Shown here in pieces: positions 20,433 through 32,975 of a DNA stretch of 64,000 bases. The position numbers and the translations under genes are program-made. The first letter of the stretch is position 1. Every line of letters starts with the position of its first letter. The notes beneath the pieces are model-generated. The model was not told the DNA's origin, made no database searches, and was given only the letters and a program-made list of their open reading frames with translations. The stretch comes from Amphibalanus amphitrite (lineage: Eukaryota; Arthropoda; Thecostraca; Balanomorpha; Balanidae): contig NW_024881501.1 in the NCBI RefSeq assembly GCF_019059575.1, forward strand, positions 2,086,001-2,150,000, given 5' to 3'.

Positions 20433-20868
20433 CTGTCTCTGTCCGTCTGTCTGCTTGTCTGTCCGTCTTTCTCCCATTTTCGTTCCCTTCCTCTCATCTC
20501 CTTGCTCCTCTTTTCTATTTCTACCGTCCTTTGGTGCCCTCTCTCTTCCCTCCCCTGTCTCTCTGTCTGCTGTCTGTACCCTACGCATGCTTGCCTTCGG
20601 GCCTGGGCGTCAGAGTGGAACGCTGTGATCGGGATCACTGCTGAACCGCGTCGCCATGGCAACAGTCTGCGGCGGCCGGCGGCGGCGGAGCCGGAGGACT
20701 GCCGGTCCCGCCCGCCCCGACTACTCACAGGCTGTACTTACCTCAACGCCCCTCGGCAGACGGTGTGCCTCACCCCTCACCGCCCCTCGGCACACGGTGT
20801 GCCTCACCCCTCACCACCCCGCGGCACACGGCACATCACCACCCCGCGGCACACGGTGTGTGTGTGCC

Positions 20869-22835
20869 CAGGGTTGTATACCAATCAAGTCGATTGAATT
20901 GATTGATTTGTTTCAACGCGTATTTTGAGTTGATTGGATTGAGTCGATTAACTTTTCGAGATGACTGGTTGACTGACTCGTTTGACTTTAGCGACTGGTT
21001 GACTGATTTGATTCATGAAAATTAGAGTGACTCGTATGATTGAGTCGATTGAATGGAAAGTTCAAATAAGTTTTAGTTGACGAAAAATAATGACACCAAT
21101 TGATGACATCAAAGATCACAAAACTACACTGAAAACTGCTTGTCATATGGGGTAGATGGCCAAATAAAGAACAGGGCCTAAACATGAACAGCCAACTTTG
21201 ACTTTTAACTGCAATATCTGCTCCAATCCTGGTGACAGAACCTGGCGATGCACCTACCTACTACCTTTCTGCACTCAGCAGGAAACGTTTTTTTTTTTTT
21301 TAATCCAGATGATAAAGTGCAAGGCCCTATATACATACTAATAAAGTGTGATTAATTAATTATTTACATCTGCACATCTCCTCAAAAACAACCCACTGAA
21401 CTCTATAAATATCTGAAACTCCTACACTGAACTCTATAATGCCATGCCTACAAGAACCCCTACAAAAATAACTGAAACAAAAGCACCGTTTTCGTCTCGC
21501 TAATTACGTTTCGTACCTAATTAATAGCTAATTTGCTGCATTGTTTAATTTGCAGCAGAACGTTTGTTGATCCTTTTCTCCTGAGAGCCTAAGCATAACA
21601 TATGTAATATATTTCATTTTCCTTAAAATATTTTACCGAATATTACTAAGTGATTTTATTTCAGATGAAATAATAATTGAAACGAAATTGGTGTTGTACA
21701 ACCGATTTATTTTATGATGATCTACCATACTACATGATAATCAATGACGTCATCTTACCAAAATATCAAAAGACGTAGAATAAGGATTCATAAAAGCTTA
21801 GCATACTTATTGGCAAAACGTTTTCATTGCTTCGCAGTCGCGGTCGCACCGTGCCGTTTTCGCGTTTTAATTTTCCTTGTTCCTACTTCCTTTGTCCTTA
21901 ACTTATCCTGTGGTAACAGAGTCCCTGTCCTCTCCATTTCCTTTTAAATATATTTTTAATCCTCATCCCTATCCCCCAGTCCTAACAGTTTCAAATTGTA
22001 TTGCAATAAAATGTTTTGAATTCTTCACATAGGTACTTAACATTGACATGCCACGTCCAGAGTCGTGGACCGGTAAATACTTCAAATCTCTTCCTTCCCA
22101 ATCTGACAACCACGTCTCAAATGCACATTGTGTGGAAAGATTTTTCAGACTGCCCGTCAGTCTCTGTCTAACCGAAACCGTCACATGCATGATGCAGGTA
22201 AGATATTTATTTCTATTTCCCTATGGTTAATATGTTATTGATGCATATTATCCATTAAAATAGACATGGTGTAGGGTAAATGGCCAAATCACGAACACTG
22301 CCAAAATCCGAGCAGCCAACTTTCAACTGCAATATCTGATATTTAGTGTAAATGGAGTTGGAATATGGCCAAAATTAAATTGACAACTTTTAGGTGAAAG
22401 GTGGTGATTTGGGTTAAGGGGCGAGTCAACTACTGGGTTATTTTGCACCCATTAAATGAAACTTCTGCTCCAATTCTACCCATTGAACCTCAATATCATG
22501 ATCCACCTGTCCATCACTAGGTATCCCTCCTTATTACAAAGAAACTTTGTATGGCATGGCAATTTATAATTTTAAATGACAATATTTTTATGTTTCTTCT
22601 GTAGGTAGGTAGGTACACCAGACTGCTATGGACACTTTGCCAAGTTGGTGGGGCAAAAAACCTAATGTATGTCTTGGTTTGAGTCGTTTGATTGAGTTGA
22701 TTGATTCCTTTCATTGTCGCGTTTGAGTCGATTGAATCAATTCCCGAAAACTGCTCTGACTTGATTGATTTGATTGGTTTCCCAAATTTGTCGTGATTGA
22801 ATTGATTGCTATTGATTGAGTCGTATACAACCCTG
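20869..22835. mobile_element. hAT-like transposon, right-arm copy
   Basis: Mirror of 12,505-14,472. The flanking 8-bp repeat is TGTGTGCC on this strand (20,861-20,868 and 22,836-22,843). Confidence 0.85.
22048..22197 (+). pseudogene. Frameshifted BED-type zinc finger, right-arm copy
   Basis: Same broken finger as in the left arm, here on the plus strand: SWTGKYFKSLP in one frame, then KCTLCGKIFQTARQ and RHMHD in another, ending at CAGGTAAG. The shared frameshift shows that the lesion predates the palindrome. Confidence 0.65.
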
Positions 22836-23303
22836 TGTGTGCCTCACCACCCCGCGGCACAAGTGACTCGGCAGCTTTTCCGCCGCACCACAGCTGGGTC
22901 CCGGCCGGCGCTGAATGGGGCAGACACCGCGCCGGTAGACATCGACCCATGAATCCCGTTGCCTTTCTGCTCACATTTTTGACGAATGATCAAACGCCAG
23001 TCCGGAGGACGGCAGATGAAGGATGAAGCGGTTCTTCGTTTGCGATTTATGACTTTGGAGTCTGGCCCATCAATTTGTTTCCCGGTATAGCTGAGCAGTG
23101 TGAATTGTGATAGACAGATTGTATAAATTGATTTTTGTTTTGTCTCAACTCTCAAGTCGGAAACTGGGCGTATAGTTTGGTCAACTGTATACCTAATAAT
23201 GCACTTATATTGTTAGTGGCTGCGAATTGCGATCCACGGCCGTGCTGTGACTGAGCCGACAGCCGATTATTGCCGGATACTTGGTGCGTATGATATTGGT
23301 ATA

Positions 23304-25592
23304 GGGTAGGGTGGGGTAATTTGAACATGTGGGGCAATTTGAACATAGTGTAAATAACACAAAATTACGGAAAATCAATAAGTGGCATGACAATAAGACC
23401 TATGAGAGAAATTATCGTAACTAAAAGGGCTATCGTTTGAACGGGGTTTAAAGTTTCAAGGAATGAAGACGTTGACGCACAGTGTTAAAAATCAATTTCG
23501 CAAGGATAAACTCCTAACAACACGTCATTGCAACTTCATTGCAGCGCAAAATCTTGCATTGCTAGCGCCTAATACGCAACGGCTTTTGTTGTTCAATGAC
23601 CTAATCAGTGCCTTCATTCCAAGAAATTTGCTTTTGAACCCTGTTTTTAAAAATGGCAAAATAACTTTTAGCGTGGGGTAGTTTGAACATAGGGTGAGAA
23701 TTTCAATTAAGGCAGGGATAGCTCCGAAAAAACAACGCTCCCATTTTTTTTTGTTGCCAATATTTTCGACCCAAAGCAGTGACAGATAAGTGATGCCAGT
23801 TTAACCCTCGCACGACCAGGCCATTTCTCATAACACGAACGACCAGGGGGGGGGGGGGGTTGTTACGACCCCCCCTGGCGTTTCGAAACGGAAGGTCGTA
23901 GAGCTTAGCGGAAAAAACCAACGGATTGCTCTTAACGAGATCTCGCGATTGGTGGTATATTTTTTGGTCCTAGGTCAACATTTGACCTACTTTTGACCGG
24001 TCAAAGGTCAAATTTTCGGAAAAATAGATTTTTTTTTCAACTTTCGGCGGCGATTGCGGCAAAACGGTGGGAGATATCGACTTGAAACCTTCACTATCGT
24101 GTTCCTTGATCAATTCTCTATCGTTTGGTATGTATTTCGTTTCCCTAGCTCTAAAAATGGCGCGTTGGGAGCGCCGGAAGTCGGCAAGGTCACAGTCGGC
24201 GGCAGAAATTCGAAAAATCAAAATTTAAATTTTTGAAATCTGATTGTATTTTTGGATTTGGGAGGTCCATTTGCTCCCTATAGAAGCTAATATTGCTGCA
24301 TATTCCCATTGAGGTGACAAGAATTAGCAAAATAGTGGTTCGGGCGCTTTTCAAAAATAGTACCGGACGCTGTTCCTCTTGTGACGTCATAGCTCCGTGA
24401 CCTGACCTGACCCGGTCAAATTTCTTATACCATATGATAGCCAATACTTGCCCCAACATGCATGGGAAGTTTCATCACGATCCATCAACCGATGTCCGTA
24501 CCACCGGCAGGAAACCTCGGGCGTTGGCACTCAGTTTGTGAAAATCCGGCCGGAGGCTGTACCTCTTATGACGTCATAACTCCGTGACCTGACATGACCC
24601 GATCAATTTTTTTCGGCAAAAGATGCGCAAAGGTTGCCCCAGAGGGTATTGAAAATTTCAGCCCGCTACGACAAGCCGTTTAGCGTGCACTTCGAAAAGA
24701 CCTCAGGGAGGGGGGTTGATACAACCCCCCCCCCTAGGCGTTCTAGGGTTAAGAAAATTTACGTCTAATATCCGTCTAATGTCCGGCATTTTCGTTGATT
24801 TTCCGTCCAAAAATGTTAAAGTCAACTATTTGTCCAAATATGTCCGAAAATTATGCAGCTATCAACACTCAAAACCGTCATTTATATTGCTTATCATGTA
24901 ATTTTGCCAGCCGAAAAGTGTTCATTATATTGAGAGCTTAACAAGCTTTCCATTCGCCAATTAATGCTATGCACGATTACTTTATCAAAAGCGCTGAAGT
25001 GTAGCAAGCCAACGTCCAATGTTGTCCAGTCTTCTACCTTTGTCCAACCAATTCCGAATTGGACATTGGACAAAATCAGAACTCCAAATGTCCAGGTTTC
25101 CATTGGCACCACTATAACAGGTGCAGTGAGGTTGGGAGAGTTTTTATCGAGCAAAAATTATAGACGTTCTGCTAATTGAATAGAGGCGAATTCTGTCAAC
25201 TGACAGGTGTGCATCGTGCAGATATTGATACTCTGCAACTGTTATTTTTGTTGTTGTGTTGATTTTTGAAGTGAAGGTATGTTTAGAATTGTTCTGCCTA
25301 TTTGTTTATGGGTCAAACAACATCGGTGCTGGCGAGACTATCGTTTTTATGACAGGTAAAGGCAGTATGTTCAAATTACCCCACGGTGGGGCAATTTGAA
25401 CACACCGTGACTTGGTGGAGAAGTGAGGCTATGCTATTCAACGTATGCTCGGCTCGTCCAAAAATGAGGCTTGCATGGTAAAGGCAAGTGACACTTGTGC
25501 TACTGAAACAGTTTTTCTTCGTCCAGGGTTGAGCTGGACTTTGGTACAATGGAGAAGACGTAAAAATATGTTCAAATTACCCCACACTACCC
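23304..25592. mobile_element. TA-flanked element L, right-arm copy
   Basis: Mirror of 9751-12,036, with GGGTAGGGTGGGGTAATTTG at the left and CTACCC at the right, TA on both sides. Confidence 0.6.
23801..24752. mobile_element. TTAA element E5, right-arm copy
   Basis: TTAACCCTCGCACGACCAGG at 23,801 and CGTTCTAGGGTTAA ending at 24,752, nested in L as in the left arm. Confidence 0.7.
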
Positions 25593-25859
25593 TAACAACT
25601 ATATCGTCTAGTATCGATAACTATAAGTTTCATTTCGATGAAAATAATTCGGAGAAATATCCTCTCGGACACCACATTCAGACCAATACTATCTTTATTG
25701 ATCCACTATATCCATTCATGCTTCGGGAAGACTGCATGCCCTCTCATGATTTACATAGATGCGCAGAAAAGAAACCGTTTTACCAGTAGGTATATAATAA
25801 CAGAAATATCTAATAATCATGTCATGTCTGACGCTATTAAAGCAAGTATACCCGATTAA

Positions 25860-28214
25860 TTAACCCGCGCCCCGCTGGGCTATTCAGCCATACGCGCCCT
25901 GGTGGGAGGGGGGCAGATTCTGCCCCCCCCCCATGTCTAACTTCCGAACCGATGGTCGTAGAAAGACGGAGAAAACGGCAATAGAAATCTCTCAACGAGG
26001 CGGATCTTAAGAGCCGACATTTTTTTTGCTTACGTAGGTCAGAGGTCAGGTCAAGGTCAGGTCAAGGGTACAAAATGCAAGTTTCTACGGTATCGACCTT
26101 GCACCGTAGTTGCCGAAGAATGGACTGAGACTGATTGCCCAAAACGTGTTCTTAGGCTACCAAGACAATATTCGTTGCATACAATGTCATGCAAAGGTCA
26201 AGGTCAAGGTCAGGTCAGGTCACCAAAAACGAAATATAGAAAAGGGCATGTGCGACGCATGTTTTATGGGTCATTTTATTCATAGAATTAAATGAGCACA
26301 CTCCATTAGTGATATGGACCACATCTGGATGAATTTCAGGTCGAGGCCAGGTCAAGGCCAGGTCAAGTGAGGTCAAATTTTGAAGTTGGTTGTTAACCCG
26401 CGCCCTGGTGGGGTCTGTTTATAACGCGACCTGGTGGGGGGGGGGGGCTATTTTTTGCCCCCCCCTCGTATCTCCGAAACTACTGGACGGATCCGCAAAA
26501 TTCAAACGGCGTTCGAAAGGCCTGTCAAATTTGTTGAGGGAAACCAAATTTCATTGACCTCGGGGTCACCGATGACGTCACAGGTCAAGTCAAAGATGAC
26601 ATGTTTCACCGTTCACGGGTCTTCTAGGGAATGCGCTATAACACCGAGGAAAACGCATTTTGTCGAGAATCAGCGGTAGGGCGTCAGTTGCCTAGTGGAT
26701 ATGTTGCTATTAGAGGTCACTGGCAATACCAGGTCAGGTCACAGGTCAGGTCACCAAGGGTCACAGGTCAGGTCACATGAGCCCAACTTTACTAAGGTTG
26801 TGTGATACATGTTTTATGGCCAATTTTTCAAATCCAACTCAATGGTGTTGGTTATAAGACTATCAGGTACGGCTTAGGTCACTTTCTGGTGGAGTTCAGG
26901 TCAAGGTCAGGTCAAGGTCAGGCCAAAAAAGGTCAAATTTTAAAGTTGATAGTTTTGCATAAAATGGGTATTGATTGGATGCAGCTCGTCACGGGGAGTC
27001 TAATGGTGGTCTTTGTTTTGCGCTACGGGGTCTAGAATTGCTAAAAATTGAGTTTGAAAATTTAACGTCATCAATTTTGAACAGTTTTTTCGCTATAACT
27101 TCTCCAAAAAAAGCGATATCAATCTCAAATTTGGTATGTGGATGGAAAGCGGTAAGGACTATCACATATATTCCGGTTTTTGCGAAATTCAAAAAACTTT
27201 TTGGATTTTTCGATGATTATATCCAAAAAATCTATTTTTTGATTTTTGGGGTCAAAATCCAAAAATTTCAAAAATCCGAGATAGCAGTTTTGTAGCCCTG
27301 TCCAATCTACAGCTTTTATGTTTTTATCATTTTTCTGTATTTGCAAAGCTATAGGCCTGACAGCTCTTCCCGCGAAACCCTTTTTTGGGTCGAAAACGGC
27401 AGAACATGACGTCACTCTGACGTCATTTCCGGCCAACCTATCATAGCCTTTGGAAAAATTTTTGGTCACAATGTGTAAAATTGATGTCCGGGAGGGTACT
27501 GAAAGTTTGGTGACGATCGGCGCAGCGGTTCCGGAGATATTTTGAAAAGTCTGGAGGGGGGGGGGCAAAAAATAGCCCCCCCCCCACCAGGTCGCGGGTT
27601 AAGACCTAAAACGTTGTCTATCTGATGCAGTTTTTCACGGCGAATCGAATGGTGCTATTTATGTTTCCGTACAAGGTCTAGAACTTCAAAAAAATAATTT
27701 TCGAAAATTTGTGTGCCGTGACGTCATAAAAGTTTGAACAAATCCCACATTTTTGAACCGATTCTTCTAAAAATTGGTATGTATGTGCACATAGACCACT
27801 TCTCTAACATATATTTCGTTTTTATAAACTCAAAATTTTGGATTTTATAATGATTTTCCCAAAAAAAAAATTGGGTCAAAATCCAAAATTAAAGAACCGA
27901 GATGGCCATTTGATAGACAAAGTAGAATCACGCATAACCTTTTTGTTACGTCTTGATTCCTTTAAAAATGAAGATGTTAGCGGCGTTTGAAGTTTTGCAG
28001 TTTTTGAAGCGAAAATGGCGTGACATGACGTCACTTAAACTTCATTTTCTCAAAAAATTTCCAACGGGTTTCGCTCAAATTTTCAGGGAACGTGTTAAAT
28101 TGACGTATTCTAAGGCACTGAAAGTTTGACGTCGCTGGCGTAACGCGTTTAGAAGTTATTTGCGAAAAACGGGAGGGGGCAGACCCTCCCCACCTCCAGC
28201 GGGGCGCGGGCTAA
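25860..28214. mobile_element. TTAA element E3, right-arm copy
   Basis: TTAACCCGCGCCCCGCTGGG at 25,860 to GGGGCGCGGGCTAA at 28,214, including the same TTAA-to-TTAG lesion (CTAA on this strand) as the left arm. E4 is nested inside. Confidence 0.65.
26393..27602. mobile_element. TTAA element E4, right-arm copy
   Basis: TTAACCCGCGCCCTGGTGGG at 26,393 to CCACCAGGTCGCGGGTTAA at 27,602. Homopolymer lengths at both hairpins differ from the left arm. Confidence 0.7.
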
Positions 28215-29054
28215 ACAATACCATTGCTTCTTTTTGTGGACACTCAGCTGGGTAAAGCCACTACTGTCCTGCTAAAAATAGCCTCCAGTGCTTATAGTCG
28301 CCACCAGGGTTGTGCTGCTCTACTAAAAAAATTGCCGACTCGACTCATCATTCAACTTCAGGAAGACCTGACTCACCTCTGACTCAAACAAAGAGCTGAT
28401 TTTTCCCTTGACTCAACTCATGACTCAAGCGGCTCAATGAAAATATGAGTCGACTCAAATTTGACTCAAAGTGTACATTTAAAAAATGAGTCGACTCAAC
28501 CCGACTCAAATGTTTTGTTGAGTCAACTGGGTCGACTCAAAATTGACTAAAAGATAAAAAAGGTGTTGAGCAGGGGGGGGGGGGGGGGTGAAAAAAATCA
28601 GGCAGCAGAGCCAGGGCTAAGTTGTAAACCGGGGGAGGGAGTTAAAGATAAGACAAAATGCCAGTTAAACTAATTTTCATTTCATTCTAGGGACCAAAGT
28701 CAGGCTCAGGGCTACCTAATACCTGCCTCTTCAGCTGGATTTCCAGTGTCAAAATCTTTGTAGACTATCTCAGACCACATCTCAAGATTCAAGGCCAGTT
28801 TCCAAACAATGTGTTTTGTGGTGTTTTGATTCTGTCTTTTCCCCTAGGGGATGCTGTCATGAACATTTACTTATTTTAATGTATTACCTACCATTAGACT
28901 TACTAATTGATCGTGCTTTTGCAACATGAATGAGTACTCTTCCTTTGATAGACCACAGTAGATTCTTGACAATTCTAATTATAACCAAACCTGTGAAATG
29001 CTGAGGTCCATGTGTTACCCCTACCCATAGCAATGTAAATTCTACCACCAGTAA

Positions 29055-29700
29055 AACGCCTTTTGGGCGAAGAACGAGCGAGCGAGACAGTGAGCCCTGC
29101 ACGTGCGGAAGGGCGAGAGGGTACTTCCAACGGGCTTGCGCAAAGCACCCTTCTAACCGGTCGCTAGCGGTGTACCAAATTTGAGCGCAATCGGCCCAGC
29201 CGTTCCTGAGATCTGGAAGCGGCATTCTGCACGTGCGCACGTGCAAACGGGGTCCAAACTGACTTTTGCACGGCACCCTACTAACCGGTCTCCAACCGCG
29301 TACCAAATTTGAGCGCAATCGGCCCAGCCGTTCTCGAGATCTGGAAGCGCCCCTTGCACGTGCGCACGTGCAGTAGCACCTTAATCGCAACACATGGGAA
29401 TGCATTGCCTGGTGGGTGTCTACCTGTATGCCAAGTTTCAGCGAAATCGCCCCAGTAATTACCGAGTTATTAAAATGGGAACAAATTTGACACCTCTTAT
29501 TGTTGTATTTTGCACGTGCACTGGGGGTGACCCACATGCATGGAGAGTATCCTATTTTTGGTAGAAAGGATGCAGCTACCCTATAAAAAATACCGCAAGT
29601 CAATCGCCCAAGCGGCTGCTGAGATATGAGCCTCTCAAAATCACTACTTTTGTAAAACAGCTTGAACACCCTCGACTTTTCACGTGGCACGTGCCACGAC
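29055..29700. repeat. CACGTG modules, right-arm copy
   Basis: Mirror of about 5636-6281, with the 18-bp palindrome at 29,228-29,245 and 29,355-29,372, again 127 bp apart, and GTGGCACGTGCCAC near 29,684. Confidence 0.65.
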
Positions 29701-30206
29701 GGTCACTGAGATGTATCAAAAGTAGTCAATTACGGGGTAGAAGGGATGGGGCTACCCAGCAAAAAAGACCGCAGGCCAATCGGACCAGCGCACAGTGTGG
29801 CCAAACGCCAGATTAGCGCGAATTTAATCAAAAAACGAATTTTGGAATTTTGACTTTTCATAACTATCGGTCGATAGGAAATTGTCCAAAGTATGTCAAT
29901 ATCACAATACTTTGGTTCAATGTCTTCCTTTCGGTGTCCAAAAAGCTAGCTAAAGTGGACATACGCAATGCCGGTCCCGGCTGTGCTGAAATCGTCGAAA
30001 ACCCGCGTCATGTTTACAACACATTTTAGCGTAATTGTCGGAAAGGTTTGGAAATAATTGGAGTGGCATATGACTACTGAGCCTATATTTGATAGCATAC
30101 CCGAATTCTATAGGTATCCTTGGACTAACCGATGAGTTATGCTAATTTGAAAATGACCTTTTCAAACATCCCCTGAAAACACTGTCCATCTTAAAAACGT
30201 CTACCG

Positions 30207-30950
30207 AAGCCCACAAACAAGGATGATTTTGTGCATTATTTTTCAAGACATAGCCAGAGAACAAAGACTGGTATAGTGATCGGATTCTTCTTGAGAGCTT
30301 ACCGAATTTGCTCACCAGAGTACATCAAGGATGAACTGGAATATATCACAAGAACTTTCATAAAGCTAAAATTTCCAGAGGCCCTGATAATCGACCTGAA
30401 ACGCAAAGCGTGGGAGATAAAGAAGAGGGCAGATAGACGGAAAAATGAGAATGAGACAAACGAAGAGAAGAAAGATGAAATAAGAACAATGCTCGTTGTT
30501 CCTCACAGCAAACAGGTGGACAGTGTCAGTCAGCAACTGTCTCCAGAAATCAGGATGGTCACATCAGGGGGCAAGAAGATAGGACAAATGCTAAAGAAAA
30601 AGAAAATCAAGACATCAAACGAAGACAGCATAGTATACAAAATTCCGTGTAGCAAATGTGATAAGGCGTATTATGGTGAAACGGGGAGGGGTCTTAAAAC
30701 TAGAATTCGGGAACATAGGAACGATTTACGCAACCACAGGGAGACGAAAGCTATCGTGATGCACGCTGACAAAGAGGGACATTTACCGAACTGGAATGGT
30801 GCCGAAGCCCTACACAGCGACCTAAAGAAAACCGAGAGGTGGCTGATTGAGGCGGCATACATCCGAACTGAAGAAGTCACGAACGTATCACAAGGATTTT
30901 TCAAGTTACATACGAGCATAGCAGAACGAGTTAAAAAGAAAACGACATGA
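30207..30950 (+). pseudogene. PLE-1 RT thumb + GIY-YIG fragment
   Basis: The frame reads KPTNKDDFVHYFSRHSQRTK onward and, from that point, reads the same as the central forward copy to the stop. The GIY-YIG core (VYKIPCSKCDKAYYGETGRG, TRIREHRNDL) is complete. No RT catalytic motif and no natural start are present. The nearly unchanged sequence indicates recent activity of this family. Confidence 0.8.
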
Positions 30951-31075
30951 AGAAACTATCGATCGATCGCCGAATTTCCCTTCGGGGAGATGTTTTTGAT
31001 ATACTGTTTAATACCTTGTAATATTTTTCGAATCCATTCAAAAGATGTATGATTTGTGAAATGTGTTAGATCGCC

Positions 31076-31107
31076 CATGACTAAGCAAATACAAGCGAAA
31101 CGTCGGG
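31076..31107 (+). ncRNA. Hammerhead-like block in third PLE-1 copy
   Basis: Same bases as 18,661-18,692, with the degenerate CUGAUGA position and intact GCGAAACGTC. Confidence 0.35.
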
Positions 31108-31191
31108 TAGCTTATCTTTAATTTCATTTAGTTTAATGTAATATTTCGCATTAAAGTAAATATGGCCTTTCGTACGCTTTATTAACAATTG

Positions 31192-32975
31192 CAGAGGGCT
31201 GTACCTACTTGGTGCGGAATTACGAATATGTGCGCGGTAGGACCGTGCGCGATGCTATCTTAAACTGAACACTATGAGTATGGTAGGTATGTACTCGGCC
31301 CCCGCCGAAGTTAGTTGGTAGCACTGCTGATCCACGGCGTACATTTCCTACCAGCCCATAGGTTTACATGTTAAATGGCCTGTTTTCGGCGAGCGAGATC
31401 TCGGTCAACCTTTGAAGGAATCAATTGTTCTTAGTCTCAAATGATAGATCGATGAATTTTCTTTCGACAATTCCTCTACCATTTTTCACGAAACCCAGCC
31501 GATCTTCTACGGCGTACAGGGTAAAGATTTCTCTGCACGCCAGCACCCTCGATCCGCCTCTCCGATCGTCGGCGCGCGGTCATCGGTAGTGCAGTCGGTA
31601 GCGTATCGGGATATGGATCCGAGGGTCGTGAGTTCGAATCTGGGAGTGGCGCGTGATTTTGGCTAGAATTGAATAATGTAGGTTCTTGAATGTTTGCATA
31701 ATCAATTATTAATAGCTAATTGAATGTATCTGCCCACTAATCGGCCCCTAAAACCTGATATTTAAGAAATTTAAGAAATGAATGTCACGTGCGCGTCATG
31801 ACTGCCAACCATAAGCGCTACCATATTCTAGCTTGAACTAACTTTTCGCTAGTCCCGACCACATATAGTAGGTTTTCTAGTAGTTATACTAGAAATTCCT
31901 ACCAAAGTTCGTCCTACCCTTCACTCAATATACCCTGGGTATGTACTTGCATGAACGAAGTTGTGCTGTACCTCTTCAGCTCCATTCATTTCAGTAGATT
32001 CAATACAGTTTGGTAAGTGGACTCAATGCATCCAGCTGATAGGCATAATTTACAATGGCTTATTTTTAGGTCAGAATTGACGACTTGTTGAGAGCGATGC
32101 TGCACAGCTGGCGAGGACTGAAGATACTAACCGGTCAAAAAGGGAACTCAGTCGGGGCCTCTCGATGGCAGCCAGGGCCTCGCGATGATCACCAGGTCAG
32201 CACCTTCGAGTGTCCCGTGCACGGAATAGCTGCCGGCTGTGAACCTCGGTGAATCTGCGCTCGAGCAAATCGACATTGCTTGGGGGCGTCAGCGCGCGCT
32301 GTTGGCGCTCGATGGACAGTAACCGCGCGCGGCTATTTACCCATGTAGTTATATGTGACTTGTGCAGGCCCATGTCACTCCACTTTTGATGACATCATAA
32401 GGGGGCCTCAGGACAATAATGGCGCGGTGCGCCACAATCGCTTCAAAGCTACTTGCCAACAGTTGAAATTTTCGAAAATATTATTTTGAAATAAAGTTAC
32501 AAGTAATAAAAATATTGTAATAAAGTTGTTGATTTAATCGATACCATATCTAAAAACTTACTGAAAAATGATTTATTCATAGTAAAAATATAAGATCGAT
32601 GCGTTTTTACGTTGCTTTCCTGCAACTGCAGAGGATTTTTAAATCGTCTATATCTTCAAAACCGGCCATTTCTTAGCATATTGCTGCTCTTTTTTATCGC
32701 TAGAAAATTACTTGGGTTTTCCAATGACATCAACGGCTGAGCGATATGTGTAGAGTGTCGCCAACAATCTTCAAATGAAATTAGTCATTTTTACGTTGTA
32801 AAGGAATGGAGCACCCCTTGCGAGCATCAGGGGTGACGTCACTCAGGATCTGTCTCTGATTGGTAGGCGGGGGAGTGACTGTACCTTCTATAGATGGCCT
32901 TGGACTTGTGACAACTCTCTTCCAGTGTCAATTGGCCCATCGGGCTTATCGGACCATGGGATTAACGGCTGCAGT
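31192..32975. other. No protein gene recognised
   Basis: Probably single-copy or old repeat sequence. It holds a tRNA-like box pair (separate entry) and, near 32,830-32,925, TGACGTCA, GATTGG and CCTTCTATAGATGGCCTTGG, which resembles the TATATAGGGCC end of the 450-bp insertion. Confidence 0.4.
31580..31652 (+). ncRNA. tRNA-like sequence (degenerate tRNA or SINE head)
   Basis: An A-box-like TAGTGCAGTCGG (31,587-31,598) and a B-box-like GAGTTCGAATC (31,630-31,640) have tRNA spacing. The anticodon arm can form (TCGGG/TCCGA around a 7-nt loop) and the D stem pairs with wobbles. The acceptor and T stems do not pair well, so a working tRNA is unlikely. RNA polymerase III promoter boxes of a SINE or a dead tRNA fit better. 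Confidence 0.45.

Larger units (their letters stand above)
18076..30200. repeat. Right arm of giant palindrome
   Basis: Reverse-complement copy of 5136-17,716 without the 450-bp insertion. Its outer end is directly fused to a third PLE copy starting at 30,201. If the left flank were mirrored, 30,201 should continue AGAGATATAAG; it does not. The nested elements of the left arm all recur here in mirrored order. Confidence 0.92.
30201..31191 (+). mobile_element. PLE-1, third copy, 5'-truncated
   Basis: Starts at CTACCGAAGCCCAC, in the RT thumb, exactly where the palindrome ends. It runs through GIY-YIG and the 3' UTR to CAATTG. It lacks the 450-bp insertion and differs from the central forward copy by very few bases (one A missing at the start, two bases missing just after the stop). 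Beyond it comes CAGAGGGCTGTA, which matches the outer end of element N. Confidence 0.85.

Noticed and set aside
5136..30200. Palindrome as long terminal inverted repeats of one giant transposon (Maverick/Polinton-like)
   Set aside because: The spacer is only 359 bp of PLE sequence. No integrase, polymerase B or capsid gene is present, and the outer ends carry no target duplication.
31580..31652. Functional tRNA gene
   Set aside because: Acceptor and T stems do not pair and the loop would give an unusual anticodon with A at the first position.
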